From a virus, in the IMG/VR virus record IMGVR_UViG_3300017917_000838, positions 1 to 37,227 of that record: a stretch of DNA of 37,227 nt; one strand, given 5' to 3'. The translations under genes and the position numbers were made by a program. The notes beneath the pieces were generated by a model that was not told the origin of the DNA, did no database searches, and saw only the letters and a program-made list of their open reading frames with translations. This document shows positions 15,903 to 24,581 of this stretch, one piece after another (the first letter of the stretch is position 1; each line of letters opens with the position of its first letter).

Positions 15903-16330
15903 TAAGGTCTATTTTCCTCTAAAAACCACTCTTCTGGGATAAATTTGTCGGCATACTTAAATCCGTTTTTTTCACACCACATTGCGTAGGTAGTTTTTGA
16001 GTTTTTGCTGATTTTGTTCTTTGAATTGGAAAATACGAAACGAATGTCCAAATTAGGGTTTTGTTCCTTTACTAATTGGTGTTTCTTACGGTCTGCAGCA
16101 ACAAATCTACCTTTTGTTTCTACCCTGATACCATTAGGTAACTTAAAATCAGGATGGTAATTGTGAGATGAAGCAGGGATGATGTATTCAACCTTTTCAG
16201 TTTCATATTCTACCGGTATTCCTCTACTTTCTATTTGAGATGATATAGACTCTTCTAAACCAGACTTAAACCCATACTTCTTCGCAACCCATTTAGAGTT
16301 GTTCTTTTTCTTTGTAACTTTTTTAGCCAT
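15902..16330 (-). CDS. T7-type endonuclease I (Holliday junction resolvase)
   Basis: The 142-residue protein aligns by eye over nearly its full length with T7 gp3. Shared segments include KSGLEESISSQIESRGI, VEYIIPASSHNYHPDF, LPNGIRVETKG, DRKKHQLVKEQNP, LDIRFVFS and ADKFIPEEW. The catalytic set is visible as Glu26, Asp61, Glu71 and Lys73, matching Glu20, Asp55, Glu65 and Lys67 of T7. It resolves four-way junctions and branched DNA as a dimer. T4 uses endonuclease VII for this job, so this is a T7-like solution beside T4-like genes. The N-terminus is very Lys-rich, consistent with DNA binding. Confidence 0.95.
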   Translation of the reverse strand: MAKKVTKKKNNSKWVAKKYGFKSGLEESISSQIESRGIPVEYETEKVEYIIPASSHNYHPDFKLPNGIRVETKGRFVAADRKKHQLVKEQNPNLDIRFVFSNSKNKISKNSKTTYAMWCEKNGFKYADKFIPEEWFLEENRP

Positions 16331-16339
16331 TAAATCAAT

Positions 16340-16639
16340 TTATTTTGTTCTGTCTTTCTTACCGTATGGTGTAGTATCAGTATATCCATTTTTTAAATAT
16401 GAACTACCTCCACCGATTGTTCCACCTGCAAGACCATATCTATTTTTTGTCGGTGAATTGTTTTCAAATGCAGCAATTGCTTTATCGTCTGCGTTTTTTG
16501 TTCCAGAAAAATCAATACCTACCGAATATTTTGTTTTGTCTTTTGCTTTATTTGCATCTACCAAATCTGCAGCAGGTTTACCTTCTTGCCAACCACCTGA
16601 CTTTTGTTCATTGTATAATTCTAAAATAGTTTTAGCCAT
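16340..16639 (-). CDS. Small unknown protein, possibly virion-associated
   Basis: The 99-residue protein begins AKTILELYNEQKSGGWQEG. It is Gly/Lys/Asp-rich and mostly polar, with no membrane segment or Cys, and ends in a basic YGKKDRTK tail. It looks partly disordered, with a glycine cluster (GLAGGTIGGGSS, about residues 69-80). It has its own candidate TATTTATA element upstream and lies between a structural gene and the endonuclease gene. The late-type element suggests a late role such as a head or tail accessory protein, but I do not recognise the family. Confidence 0.6.
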   Translation of the reverse strand: MAKTILELYNEQKSGGWQEGKPAADLVDANKAKDKTKYSVGIDFSGTKNADDKAIAAFENNSPTKNRYGLAGGTIGGGSSYLKNGYTDTTPYGKKDRTK

Positions 16640-16655
16640 ATTATTTGTTTTTAAG

Positions 16656-16663
16656 TATAAATA
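16656..16663 (-). promoter_or_regulatory. Candidate late promoter element TATTTATA before the 99-residue gene
   Basis: The coding strand reads TTATATTTATACTT, ending 16 bases before the ATG at 16639, in a gap of only 29 bases between genes. Confidence 0.55.
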
Positions 16664-16668
16664 TAAGA

Positions 16669-17832
16669 TTATGTATCAAATCGTACAATAAAGTTTACAG
16701 GAATAGCTGGTTCTGACTTTATTGGTTGTGGAAGTTTAGCTACGGCAACCAAATCACAGTTATCATCATATAAACCAATTGTGGTTATAAATGGTGTTAA
16801 GAATGAACCAGTTGTATCTACGGAACTACTTAAATCATAATGTTCAAATCCTGCTAAATTAGTTCCCGTTGAACCACTATATCTATAATCCAAAGTATCA
16901 CCATTTTCTAATATAGATTTTTTACGAATATACTTACTTCCCGCTTTGGTTATTGTTTTATAAATCTTACCATCCGAGCCAGTTACAAATCCCGTTTCTT
17001 TTCCAACTTCTATAATTGCAGATGGGTTTTGAGATACATTAAATTCATCTTCATTTACAATCAACAAGTATTCGTGTTCGTATATTGTTTGTGTCGATTT
17101 AAATGATAAATCCCAATTTGACAATAACAATTCATTAACTGCCCTTGTAATAACAATCAATCCTTGAGTATAGAAAACATTACCTATTTTATTTACACCA
17201 CCCGCACCTTCTAAGAATGGAATATTATCTACTACCATTACACCGGTTTCAATATCAAAACTTATAATGTTCATATCGTAATTATCACCATTATAAGTTA
17301 ATTCAAATATTCCGGATTGAATATCAAAGCCCGCAGTTTGAAATGATGCAGTATATGGTGTTGTGGCAATATCTACAAATGTTATTTCATTTGCTTCTAA
17401 ATTAATTGAGCTAATGATGATAGTATCACCCGCCGCGTCTATTAAATTACCGAAAGTATCATCTACATATGTTTTATCATTATTATTGATAAAAGTTACA
17501 GACCCCTTTTTAATTCCTTCACCAACATATATTTGTGGAATTGAAATTACTTTTGCCGAACCACTTAAAAATCTATCTCTACCGGTTTCACTAATTTCAT
17601 ATGTGTTTTGTTTATCACCAAATCTTAAAAAAGGATTATCTTCTAATTGATTATAAAATTGAGCTCTTAATTGTCCGTATATAGAATTTTTAGGATAATA
17701 ACTGGAAGATACACTTGAAGTTGCGTTTGCTTCCAATAATGTAATTTCCGTAGATGTTTCATCAAAACTCCACTCCTTATGTGCCTTAAAAGGCCTAATA
17801 CTAATATCCGACTTTGGTATTCTTTTTAACAT
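16669..17832 (-). CDS. Virion structural protein with shared GLYDD C-terminal module
   Basis: The 387-residue protein is beta-rich, with no membrane segment. Its last 50 or so residues, including ITTIGLYDDNCDLVAVAKLP and then QPIKSEPAIP, match the end of the neighbouring 17907-19166 product, ITTVGLYDDANELLAVAKTS. The two probably share an assembly or docking domain. A Tyr/Asn-rich middle with repeated short strands (GIFELTYNG, GVMVVDNIPF) is consistent with a tail or neck protein. It lies just after a terminator, and a candidate promoter element ends only six bases before its ATG, implying an almost leaderless message. Confidence 0.65.
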   Translation of the reverse strand: MLKRIPKSDISIRPFKAHKEWSFDETSTEITLLEANATSSVSSSYYPKNSIYGQLRAQFYNQLEDNPFLRFGDKQNTYEISETGRDRFLSGSAKVISIPQIYVGEGIKKGSVTFINNNDKTYVDDTFGNLIDAAGDTIIISSINLEANEITFVDIATTPYTASFQTAGFDIQSGIFELTYNGDNYDMNIISFDIETGVMVVDNIPFLEGAGGVNKIGNVFYTQGLIVITRAVNELLLSNWDLSFKSTQTIYEHEYLLIVNEDEFNVSQNPSAIIEVGKETGFVTGSDGKIYKTITKAGSKYIRKKSILENGDTLDYRYSGSTGTNLAGFEHYDLSSSVDTTGSFLTPFITTIGLYDDNCDLVAVAKLPQPIKSEPAIPVNFIVRFDT

Positions 17833-17838
17833 ATCTAC

Positions 17839-17846
17839 TATAAATA
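17839..17846 (-). promoter_or_regulatory. Candidate late promoter element TATTTATA, six bases from the ATG
   Basis: The coding strand reads AAGATATTTATAGTAGATATG. It begins five bases after the terminator T-run, so it restarts transcription for 16669-17832 and downstream genes. Confidence 0.6.
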
Positions 17847-17850
17847 TCTT

Positions 17851-17881
17851 AAAACTAAAAACCCACCAAATTAAGGTGGGT
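17851..17881 (-). terminator. Intrinsic terminator after the 419-residue structural gene
   Basis: Arms ACCCACC (17861-17867) and GGTGGGT (17875-17881) form a perfect GC-rich 7-base stem with a 7-base loop, unusual in this AT-rich window. On the minus strand the stem is followed by TTTTTAGTTTT. It lies 25 bases beyond the stop at 17907. A T-rich run on the other side would also allow rightward termination, but no rightward gene reads into it. Confidence 0.88.
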
Positions 17882-17906
17882 CATAGTTTTTATTTTTATT
17901 CTCCGA

Positions 17907-19166
17907 TTAGAAATCTAATTTAACTTTGATTGCAACTTCCTTATCAAATGATTTTTCAATTGGTTTAGAAGTTTTTGCAACTGCTAATAATTCATTTGCG
18001 TCATCATAAAGACCAACTGTTGTAATATAAACTTTAGGGTCTCTTTCAAATGATGATTGAACAAATTGTCCAACTGAACCAGTTACGAATGTTGGGTTGT
18101 TTGAGAAGTTAAATTCTCTATTGTTTGCTCTTACGAAGTAATGAGATGTAGAAACATTCTCAGTTCTTCTCACTTGGAAATCAGAACCACTAGCTAAAGC
18201 GTGTAATACTGCAATTGAACCAGATAAACCAACATTTACTGAAGCAGATGTTGAGTTATTGTGATAAACATCTTTAATTGAAGAACTTGCAGCTGATAGG
18301 TTTGGATTAACACCAGCAGATAAAGCTGCAGGGTTTAATAACATAATTCCCATATCAGGATAGAATAATCCCCAACCTTGTCCGTTAGACGCGGTGTAAG
18401 TATTAATAGATGCAGTTAATGCACTTCCTATTTCTAATGAACCACTAACCAAGTTGTAAACTCTACCTGCAGTTGTTACATTCTCATCAGTTCCACCACT
18501 ATCGTCAATTAAAGTTACAGTACCTAATGTACCAACTAATTTTAATGAAACATTACCTGGGTCTAATCTTTCTTTGTATCTAGCTCTATTCACATTAATT
18601 GCGTAGAAATTTCTCAAATCATGAGCTCCTGCAGTTGAACCACTATAAACACTAAAATATGCATCTGCACTATCCAATAAAATATTCTTATATTGATTAT
18701 AAGTTGCCTTTGTTGGAAGTGTAGAAGAATCGGTTTGGTCTAGTGTAGGTGCACCATATCCATCAACATCACCATACGCAATTGAGAATTGAACCTCAGC
18801 AGCATCAGAAGAAGTTAATGCGTTATACACATCAATGTAGTATTTACCACTCACACCTGCAACTTGTGCAGAAGAAGTGTATGTTGCATTTACTGCTAAT
18901 GAACCTGTATCACCACTCCATATTCCAGAAGTTACGATTTCAGTTCTGTTAGTTACTTTGTCAATTGTACCAAATTTTTTGTAGATACCATTTGTGATTG
19001 TAGTGATATCTGAACTGATTTGTTCACCAGTTCCTAAAAATTGGTTTACGATTCTAACTAATTCGTTAGTATCTACTGGAGTTCCTGCAGTGTTTGCTGC
19101 ACTAGCTAAGTAAGTAGATATATTACTTGCTAAAAGGGCTCCTCTATTGTCTCTTATTACTGCCAT
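17907..19166 (-). CDS. Major-type virion structural protein (419 residues)
   Basis: The product begins MAVIRDNRGALLASNISTYL and is Ser/Ala/Thr-rich. The middle contains LRNFYAINVNRARYKERLDP and LKLVGTLGTVTLIDDSGG, then GWGLFYPDMGIMLLNP. I associate these segments with a structural protein family widespread in T4-like marine phages. The C-terminus carries the same GLYDD module as the next gene. It is in a two-gene unit with 19176-19799, bounded by a candidate late promoter upstream and a strong terminator downstream, which suggests an abundant protein. Tail tube or sheath is possible, but I see no diagnostic sheath motif. Confidence 0.65.
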   Translation of the reverse strand: MAVIRDNRGALLASNISTYLASAANTAGTPVDTNELVRIVNQFLGTGEQISSDITTITNGIYKKFGTIDKVTNRTEIVTSGIWSGDTGSLAVNATYTSSAQVAGVSGKYYIDVYNALTSSDAAEVQFSIAYGDVDGYGAPTLDQTDSSTLPTKATYNQYKNILLDSADAYFSVYSGSTAGAHDLRNFYAINVNRARYKERLDPGNVSLKLVGTLGTVTLIDDSGGTDENVTTAGRVYNLVSGSLEIGSALTASINTYTASNGQGWGLFYPDMGIMLLNPAALSAGVNPNLSAASSSIKDVYHNNSTSASVNVGLSGSIAVLHALASGSDFQVRRTENVSTSHYFVRANNREFNFSNNPTFVTGSVGQFVQSSFERDPKVYITTVGLYDDANELLAVAKTSKPIEKSFDKEVAIKVKLDF

Positions 19167-19175
19167 AGTATTTTA

Positions 19176-19799
19176 TTATTGAACGTAAGTTACTGTTACT
19201 GGAATAGTTTGTGAACCACCCGTTTCGTTACCATAAACTGTAATAGTTGTTTTGATAGTCGAAGTTAAAGATGGGTTTGGAATAAATTTGAAAGATAAAC
19301 CTTTAGCGATTGAAGCTGTTGCAGATACATCGTCTCCGATGAATACTGGAACTGAACCAATATCAGAAGTTACACCTTCACCAATAATATCACCTGCGTT
19401 TTTGTTAGATAATACGATTGTATATCCTAAACTTCTATTTCCTGCAGGAGATGTGGTTGGAGATAATGCAACCTCACCACTTTTTTGATTTACTGCAATG
19501 TTAGGAACACCAAATTCAACAACTGGAATTCTAGTTGTATTTTTTGGTAAAGTTACTAACTTATACTTCATTACTTGAGTTTCATCAGGATTAGCTTCTA
19601 ATACAGGCATATTTTTAATAGCTGCATCATAATAAGCTGAACCCAACGGGTGAGCCGGTTCGTAAAGTGTGTAATCAATCTCATCATCTGCTAATGCAAA
19701 TTGAGTGATGTTTAATCCTTGTCCAGCTGCTAATTTTTCTCTACCTTTTTTTGTTAAGATAGCGTCAACTGTTAATTCGGTATTACTTAAATATCCCAT
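19176..19799 (-). CDS. Virion structural protein, phage tail/neck family (207 residues)
   Basis: The N-terminus MGYLSNTELTVDAILTKKGREKLA and the following FALADDEIDYTLY, with SAYYDAAIKNMPVLEA, form a pattern I recognise from conserved structural proteins of marine T4-like phages. There the start usually reads as a disordered Leu-Thr-x-x-Gly-Arg segment. The remainder is beta-rich and ends TIPVTVTYVQ, perhaps an Ig-like fold. It heads a short transcript with the 419-residue gene nine bases downstream, and its candidate promoter lies 22 bases before the ATG. The exact position in the particle is not determinable here. Confidence 0.65.
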   Translation of the reverse strand: MGYLSNTELTVDAILTKKGREKLAAGQGLNITQFALADDEIDYTLYEPAHPLGSAYYDAAIKNMPVLEANPDETQVMKYKLVTLPKNTTRIPVVEFGVPNIAVNQKSGEVALSPTTSPAGNRSLGYTIVLSNKNAGDIIGEGVTSDIGSVPVFIGDDVSATASIAKGLSFKFIPNPSLTSTIKTTITVYGNETGGSQTIPVTVTYVQ

Positions 19800-19821
19800 A
19801 GTATTGTATTAAATCTTTGTT

Positions 19822-19829
19822 TATAAATA
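19822..19829 (-). promoter_or_regulatory. Candidate late promoter element TATTTATA before the two-gene structural unit
   Basis: The coding strand reads TTATATTTATAAACAAAG, ending 22 bases before the ATG at 19799. With the terminator at 17851-17881 it delimits a two-gene transcript. Confidence 0.6.
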
Positions 19830-19848
19830 TAATAATTTTCAAATTCCG

Positions 19849-22800
19849 TTATTCTACTTCCAAAATTGGTTCAGAGGTATTTCTACCTGTTCTATTTACA
19901 GTCAATGTATTAGGATTAGATACAAATGTTTCAATCGGTGGAGTACCATCTAATGTAGTTGCCGCCGTATTTTTTGAACCTCTAAAGAATGAATTTTCCA
20001 AACCTCTTGTTAAATCCGATGTATTTCTATAATGTGTTTTCAAATATCCATCAACAGGAACTACCGATACAATATTACCTTTTATAACTGGTACTACCGA
20101 ACCAGAAAATGGTTGTATATTCAATTTAGTTTCAGTATATGTTTGTATATCTGATATATAACCACCTCTCGGGTCACCTAATCCATTTGCAGAAGCCGTT
20201 ACAGCAAATTTAGTTACTATTCTTTCTTTTTCTTCTGTGATTAATTGAACTCTAACTCTTTCTTTTACTCTTCTATTATTTTTATCAAAATATGTTCTAA
20301 TAGCAGAACCACTTTGTGCATAAATACCAAATCCAACCATTTCATATGCAGATTGACCAACTATTTCTAAAGGTAATTCAATTTCTGCCAATATAGTTGC
20401 ATCTCCCAACCCAGCATCAATAATTACTTCCTTTTGATAATTTTCAGCAGATGTTAATGTAGTATCTTCGGTATTTATTAGACTATCATATTGATAATTT
20501 TCTGCAATAGTATTTTGTACCGATGCAGTATAAATTATAGTTTCATATTGATTATTCTCTGCAAATAAATTCTCAGATAAATCTGCATTAACTATTGTAT
20601 CATATTGATTGTTTTGTGCCCCAACTAATGTAGTATCTTCGTAATGAATTGTTACTTGTTTTTGATAATCATCACCTGTTGGTTTTTTTCTTGCAATCTT
20701 ACTTCTTTCCAAAATATGTGGTTCAATTAATAAACCGGTAGTTGCCTTAACTCTTGCAGGTAACATCTTCTTAATATCTTCAAACATTGATTTCTCATAT
20801 AGTTTGATTAAGTTAATGTATGCGTAAATGTCTCTACCATCAAATCTTTGGAAATAATAATTTCTCAAAGAATCTAATCTTTTATAATTTGATTTATAAT
20901 CATCCGATGGGTCACCAATATAGTTATCTAAATTTAAACCACCAAAAGCTTTTGCAATATCAATATTCAATTCTTTTGTAGGAGAGAAGAATAAACCAAC
21001 TCTATTAGAATCAACAGGTGATTGGTCAAACGCCTTTTTAGTTGCTCTACTTTTAGATGATAAATCTGCAATTAAAGTTTGTTCTTCGAATCTAACTTTA
21101 TTTGTAGAATATCTAGTAGAACCGGCAGTTGGTATTTCCAATGTAACCGTTCTATCTATAGCTTCAAATTGATAAGGATATGATGTTATATTATCAAATC
21201 CACTTGCGGTTACATATAGTAATGGAGATGGGTTTTCTGAATATAATGATGCAGTTGTTCCATTTTCATAATTATTTCTTGTTAAACTATTTTCAAAATA
21301 TACATTAGTATCAACATTTATTAATGAAGATGTTCCAACCGTTCCATATAAATTTTTAGGATATTCAAAATCCAATCGTAAATATAAATCATCGGTAGAT
21401 GCGGAAAGGTGATTACCATTAATCATTTCAGGAAAAGAAACGTGTTCATAAAATCTTTCAGTATCTAAAACATCAGACCACATACGGAATTCATCTACAC
21501 TACCGGAATAGTTACCACCCAAATATATAGTAGACCCATTGTTCCAATTGGTTGTTGCGGATGCACTAACCGATTGTTGGAATATTGTTTTTTCTTTATT
21601 AGATTGTCTTACATCCAATTTTAATCCATTAGAACCACTACTTACCGATATACCAAAGAAATTACCATTAAATATTGGTAAGGATGTCGTTGAAAGAGAT
21701 GTAGAACCATCGTAATTAAATACAACACTACCAAAATTACTATTATTAGAACCACTTAAACTCACATTCCAACCACTACCACTAATTAAAGTATAGTTTG
21801 AATTTGTTGCAGGTTTTACAAATAATTCTATTGTGTTTGGTTTTCTACCTTTTTCAGTATTCTTCCATTCCATTGAAATAGAAGATGTTAAATTCATTTT
21901 TAACGCAGTAGTTACATTGTCAAACTCAAATTTAGTTTTATTTGTAGTGGTTACTTCTGGTCCACCAAATTCTAAAATTGAAAGATTAGATGATGGTATA
22001 CCATAACAACTTAATAATGCATATACACCCCTTCTTGTACCTTTATGTTTCAATAAGTAAGGTAAGTTATTTACAATTCTTCTCCAAACTTCATATGTTC
22101 TTTTCTTTGCAGGATTTGTTTCTTTAACATTACCATCTTTATCCATTCCAAAAACATAATTCCACAATTGACTATCTGCAGCTAAGTTTTTAGCATCCCA
22201 GTTAAATGATTTTAATACATCAAATAAAAGTTTATCGGAAATACCATCTTTAGATTTATATCCTAAATTTCTACTTTTTTCAATTGACTTAGTGTGAAAA
22301 TATATGTTATCAAAATGTTGTCCTATCATTGAAAAGAATAATAAGAAACTTTGGTTTTCATTATTATTTACAATGTATTGTGGAATATTATTTTGAACCC
22401 AATTTGGATTGTTTACATCATATGATTCTGCCAAATCTATTGTATTGTCATACCAACCTGTGTTATTTATGTTTGTTACCAAAGTAGAATCACTCAATTC
22501 TCTAACATTACCCGTATAAGGCCATGACATAGATGAAGATGTATATAAGAACTTTTCAAATCCATCAAATCCCTGAATTAATTGTTCTTTTTTAATTCTT
22601 TGTCTTTCTATTTCTTTATTTGATTGTAAAGTTCCATTCCAAGAAGCTGTTTGTGCATTTTCAATGGCCTTTTCATATATTTCAATTAATTGTACTTTAT
22701 AAACAAAGTTATCAACTCTTTCTTTAGCAGAAGAGAAGTGTACAAAATTATTCCATGCATATGTAGAACCTGTAACATATTCAATATTTAAGTCATCCGT

Positions 22801-24549
22801 ATTTATTAAAGAACCACTTAAAAATTCCGATATTAAATTTGTAGATGAAGAAACGGAAGAACTTAAAATTAAATCATCTAAAGATTCATAATTTGTTGAT
22901 TGTCCTTTTACAAAATCAACATCTATATTAAAATTTGGCCCCTTAAGTGGAGGACAACTTAATGTATTTTGTTCAGTTAATACAACAGTTTCAACAAGAG
23001 GATTTGTCAATAATCTTGTTATCCAAAATGTTGAATTTTCGGTTATATTTGATGCAAGTGGTGAATACAATTTTAAAATTAAAGATGGAACTTCTTTTGT
23101 AATTACTGTATTACCCAATTCATCGGTTTTTTTATCCGATAGTGTAAAATTATCTTCTTCCCAAGATGAAATTATGATTTGTTCATCATTACCAAAGTTA
23201 GCAAGATGTGTTAAATATTTACTTTCTTTTTCCGGCTCTGTAAATTTTATATTTTGTACAAATGCATCAAACAATGATTTTTTAAGTATATCTTCATCCA
23301 AATTTATTTTCGGAATAGATAACATTGTTTTTATTTCATATTCATTACCAACCAATTCTTGTGAACCTAATCTATTATATGGTTTAAATATTAAGGTTAC
23401 ATTATCACTTCCATTCCATTTTGTAAACTTTGTGGCTAAATCTCTTAAATTTATTTTAAGTTTACCATTTGGTGTTAAATTTTTAAATAATACAATTTTG
23501 GTATTATCTTTTTGTAATAATTCAACATCAATAGACGAAACTGCAAAAGAATTCCACTCTATTTCGTATTCTATTTGAAAATCAGAAAAAGAAGGAATAT
23601 CAATTACACTAGGTGCTATAATTTGTGTAATTGATGGAAAATCGTTTACACTTATAAAATTAATAAGAATATCAGTTCTATCTCCTGTTCCATATAAATT
23701 ACTATAAGGAACTACAATTAATTTTTTACTACCATAAACACCACTAAAATCATTTTTAAATGATAAATCCAAAACACCACTATTAGCGTCTACTCTAATT
23801 TTTTTGTCTGATGTTAAATAAAAATCAACAAAGTCTGCATTAGATGTTTTAAATAAAATACTTACCTTTGTATCCGTATCCGAATCTTTTACATTAAAAT
23901 CATATTTTGTTGTTGGAATAGAAATTATTGGTTTGTCAAAACCAATTTCTTTTTCCATTACAACCGAAAAGGCCAAACCACCAGTTAACAATTCCGATGC
24001 AGGTAATGTATTTGAAATGTTACCAACATTCCATTTTGAAAAATCATTTGGATAAGTTTCGGCTATCTTTCTATTAGCCCAATATATTTTTAATATCTTA
24101 TAATTTGCAGGTAAATCTCCTTTTATATTTAAAGATACATTACCATTTGTAAGATTTGACTTTAATAATTGTTTGTTATCCGTATTATAATCCGATAGAG
24201 TTAATTTATCGGTATCCAATGTAGTATCTCCTGAAACGATGTTGTATTCCAATGTCAATAAATGACCAACTTCATTTTGTAAATTTGATATGAATATTAT
24301 TTCATAATTTATCAAATAATCGGTAATGATTGGATTTGGTGTAGGATTTGTTGGTGTTGGTATTTCAGGTGATGCTGGTGGAACAATATTAACTGGAATA
24401 GGATTAAATTCAACCGTACCTCCACCACCGAACGAAGTTCCAATAAATTCAGTATTTAGATTGTTACTTTGTTCGTCATTTGTGAATGGCCCAACTGGTC
24501 CTTCAATATCAGTATTTTGTCTATATTGTCTATCGTATCTTATTGACAT
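19849..24549 (-). CDS. Giant tail/baseplate structural protein with LamG-like domain
   Basis: The largest protein of the window has 1566 residues. The N-terminal 500 residues contain repeated beta-type segments resembling Ig or fibronectin domains. About residues 820-853 carry WRRIVNNLPYLLKHKGTRRG and then VYALLSCYGIPSSNLSILEF, a segment I associate with large tail proteins. Residues 890-1030 look like a LamG/concanavalin-like jellyroll, with SIYLGGNYSGSVDEFRMW-type ending. Residues 1300-1375 are four 19-residue tandem repeats. The C-terminus is polar. No enzymatic motif is seen. Its candidate promoter lies 11 bases upstream, while baseplate genes lie further upstream. It is likely a peripheral baseplate or fibre-attachment protein that may bind carbohydrate. 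Confidence 0.7.
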   Translation of the reverse strand: MSIRYDRQYRQNTDIEGPVGPFTNDEQSNNLNTEFIGTSFGGGGTVEFNPIPVNIVPPASPEIPTPTNPTPNPIITDYLINYEIIFISNLQNEVGHLLTLEYNIVSGDTTLDTDKLTLSDYNTDNKQLLKSNLTNGNVSLNIKGDLPANYKILKIYWANRKIAETYPNDFSKWNVGNISNTLPASELLTGGLAFSVVMEKEIGFDKPIISIPTTKYDFNVKDSDTDTKVSILFKTSNADFVDFYLTSDKKIRVDANSGVLDLSFKNDFSGVYGSKKLIVVPYSNLYGTGDRTDILINFISVNDFPSITQIIAPSVIDIPSFSDFQIEYEIEWNSFAVSSIDVELLQKDNTKIVLFKNLTPNGKLKINLRDLATKFTKWNGSDNVTLIFKPYNRLGSQELVGNEYEIKTMLSIPKINLDEDILKKSLFDAFVQNIKFTEPEKESKYLTHLANFGNDEQIIISSWEEDNFTLSDKKTDELGNTVITKEVPSLILKLYSPLASNITENSTFWITRLLTNPLVETVVLTEQNTLSCPPLKGPNFNIDVDFVKGQSTNYESLDDLILSSSVSSSTNLISEFLSGSLINTDDLNIEYVTGSTYAWNNFVHFSSAKERVDNFVYKVQLIEIYEKAIENAQTASWNGTLQSNKEIERQRIKKEQLIQGFDGFEKFLYTSSSMSWPYTGNVRELSDSTLVTNINNTGWYDNTIDLAESYDVNNPNWVQNNIPQYIVNNNENQSFLLFFSMIGQHFDNIYFHTKSIEKSRNLGYKSKDGISDKLLFDVLKSFNWDAKNLAADSQLWNYVFGMDKDGNVKETNPAKKRTYEVWRRIVNNLPYLLKHKGTRRGVYALLSCYGIPSSNLSILEFGGPEVTTTNKTKFEFDNVTTALKMNLTSSISMEWKNTEKGRKPNTIELFVKPATNSNYTLISGSGWNVSLSGSNNSNFGSVVFNYDGSTSLSTTSLPIFNGNFFGISVSSGSNGLKLDVRQSNKEKTIFQQSVSASATTNWNNGSTIYLGGNYSGSVDEFRMWSDVLDTERFYEHVSFPEMINGNHLSASTDDLYLRLDFEYPKNLYGTVGTSSLINVDTNVYFENSLTRNNYENGTTASLYSENPSPLLYVTASGFDNITSYPYQFEAIDRTVTLEIPTAGSTRYSTNKVRFEEQTLIADLSSKSRATKKAFDQSPVDSNRVGLFFSPTKELNIDIAKAFGGLNLDNYIGDPSDDYKSNYKRLDSLRNYYFQRFDGRDIYAYINLIKLYEKSMFEDIKKMLPARVKATTGLLIEPHILERSKIARKKPTGDDYQKQVTIHYEDTTLVGAQNNQYDTIVNADLSENLFAENNQYETIIYTASVQNTIAENYQYDSLINTEDTTLTSAENYQKEVIIDAGLGDATILAEIELPLEIVGQSAYEMVGFGIYAQSGSAIRTYFDKNNRRVKERVRVQLITEEKERIVTKFAVTASANGLGDPRGGYISDIQTYTETKLNIQPFSGSVVPVIKGNIVSVVPVDGYLKTHYRNTSDLTRGLENSFFRGSKNTAATTLDGTPPIETFVSNPNTLTVNRTGRNTSEPILEVE
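20425..20652 (-). repeat. Four tandem 57-base repeats coding 19-residue units
   Basis: Four contiguous units of exactly 19 residues end in NNQYDT, NNQYET, NYQYDS and NYQKEV, each preceded by a Thr/Asp/Glu-rich stretch. A partial unit precedes them (DDYQKQV). The repeats fill residues 1300-1375 of the 1566-residue protein. Confidence 0.88.
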
Positions 24550-24560
24550 TTATTGTTTTT

Positions 24561-24568
24561 TATAAATA
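24561..24568 (-). promoter_or_regulatory. Candidate late promoter element TATTTATA before the 1566-residue gene
   Basis: The coding strand reads GAAATATTTATAAAAAAC, ending 11 bases before the ATG at 24549. It fills the short gap after the 423-residue gene. Confidence 0.6.
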
Positions 24569-24581
24569 TTTCTATTTAATT

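Noticed and set aside
17907-19166. Calling the 419-residue protein the tail sheath
   Set aside because: The position and likely abundance would fit, but no sheath-type motif is visible and the C-terminal module is shared with a neighbour. The call would be a guess.
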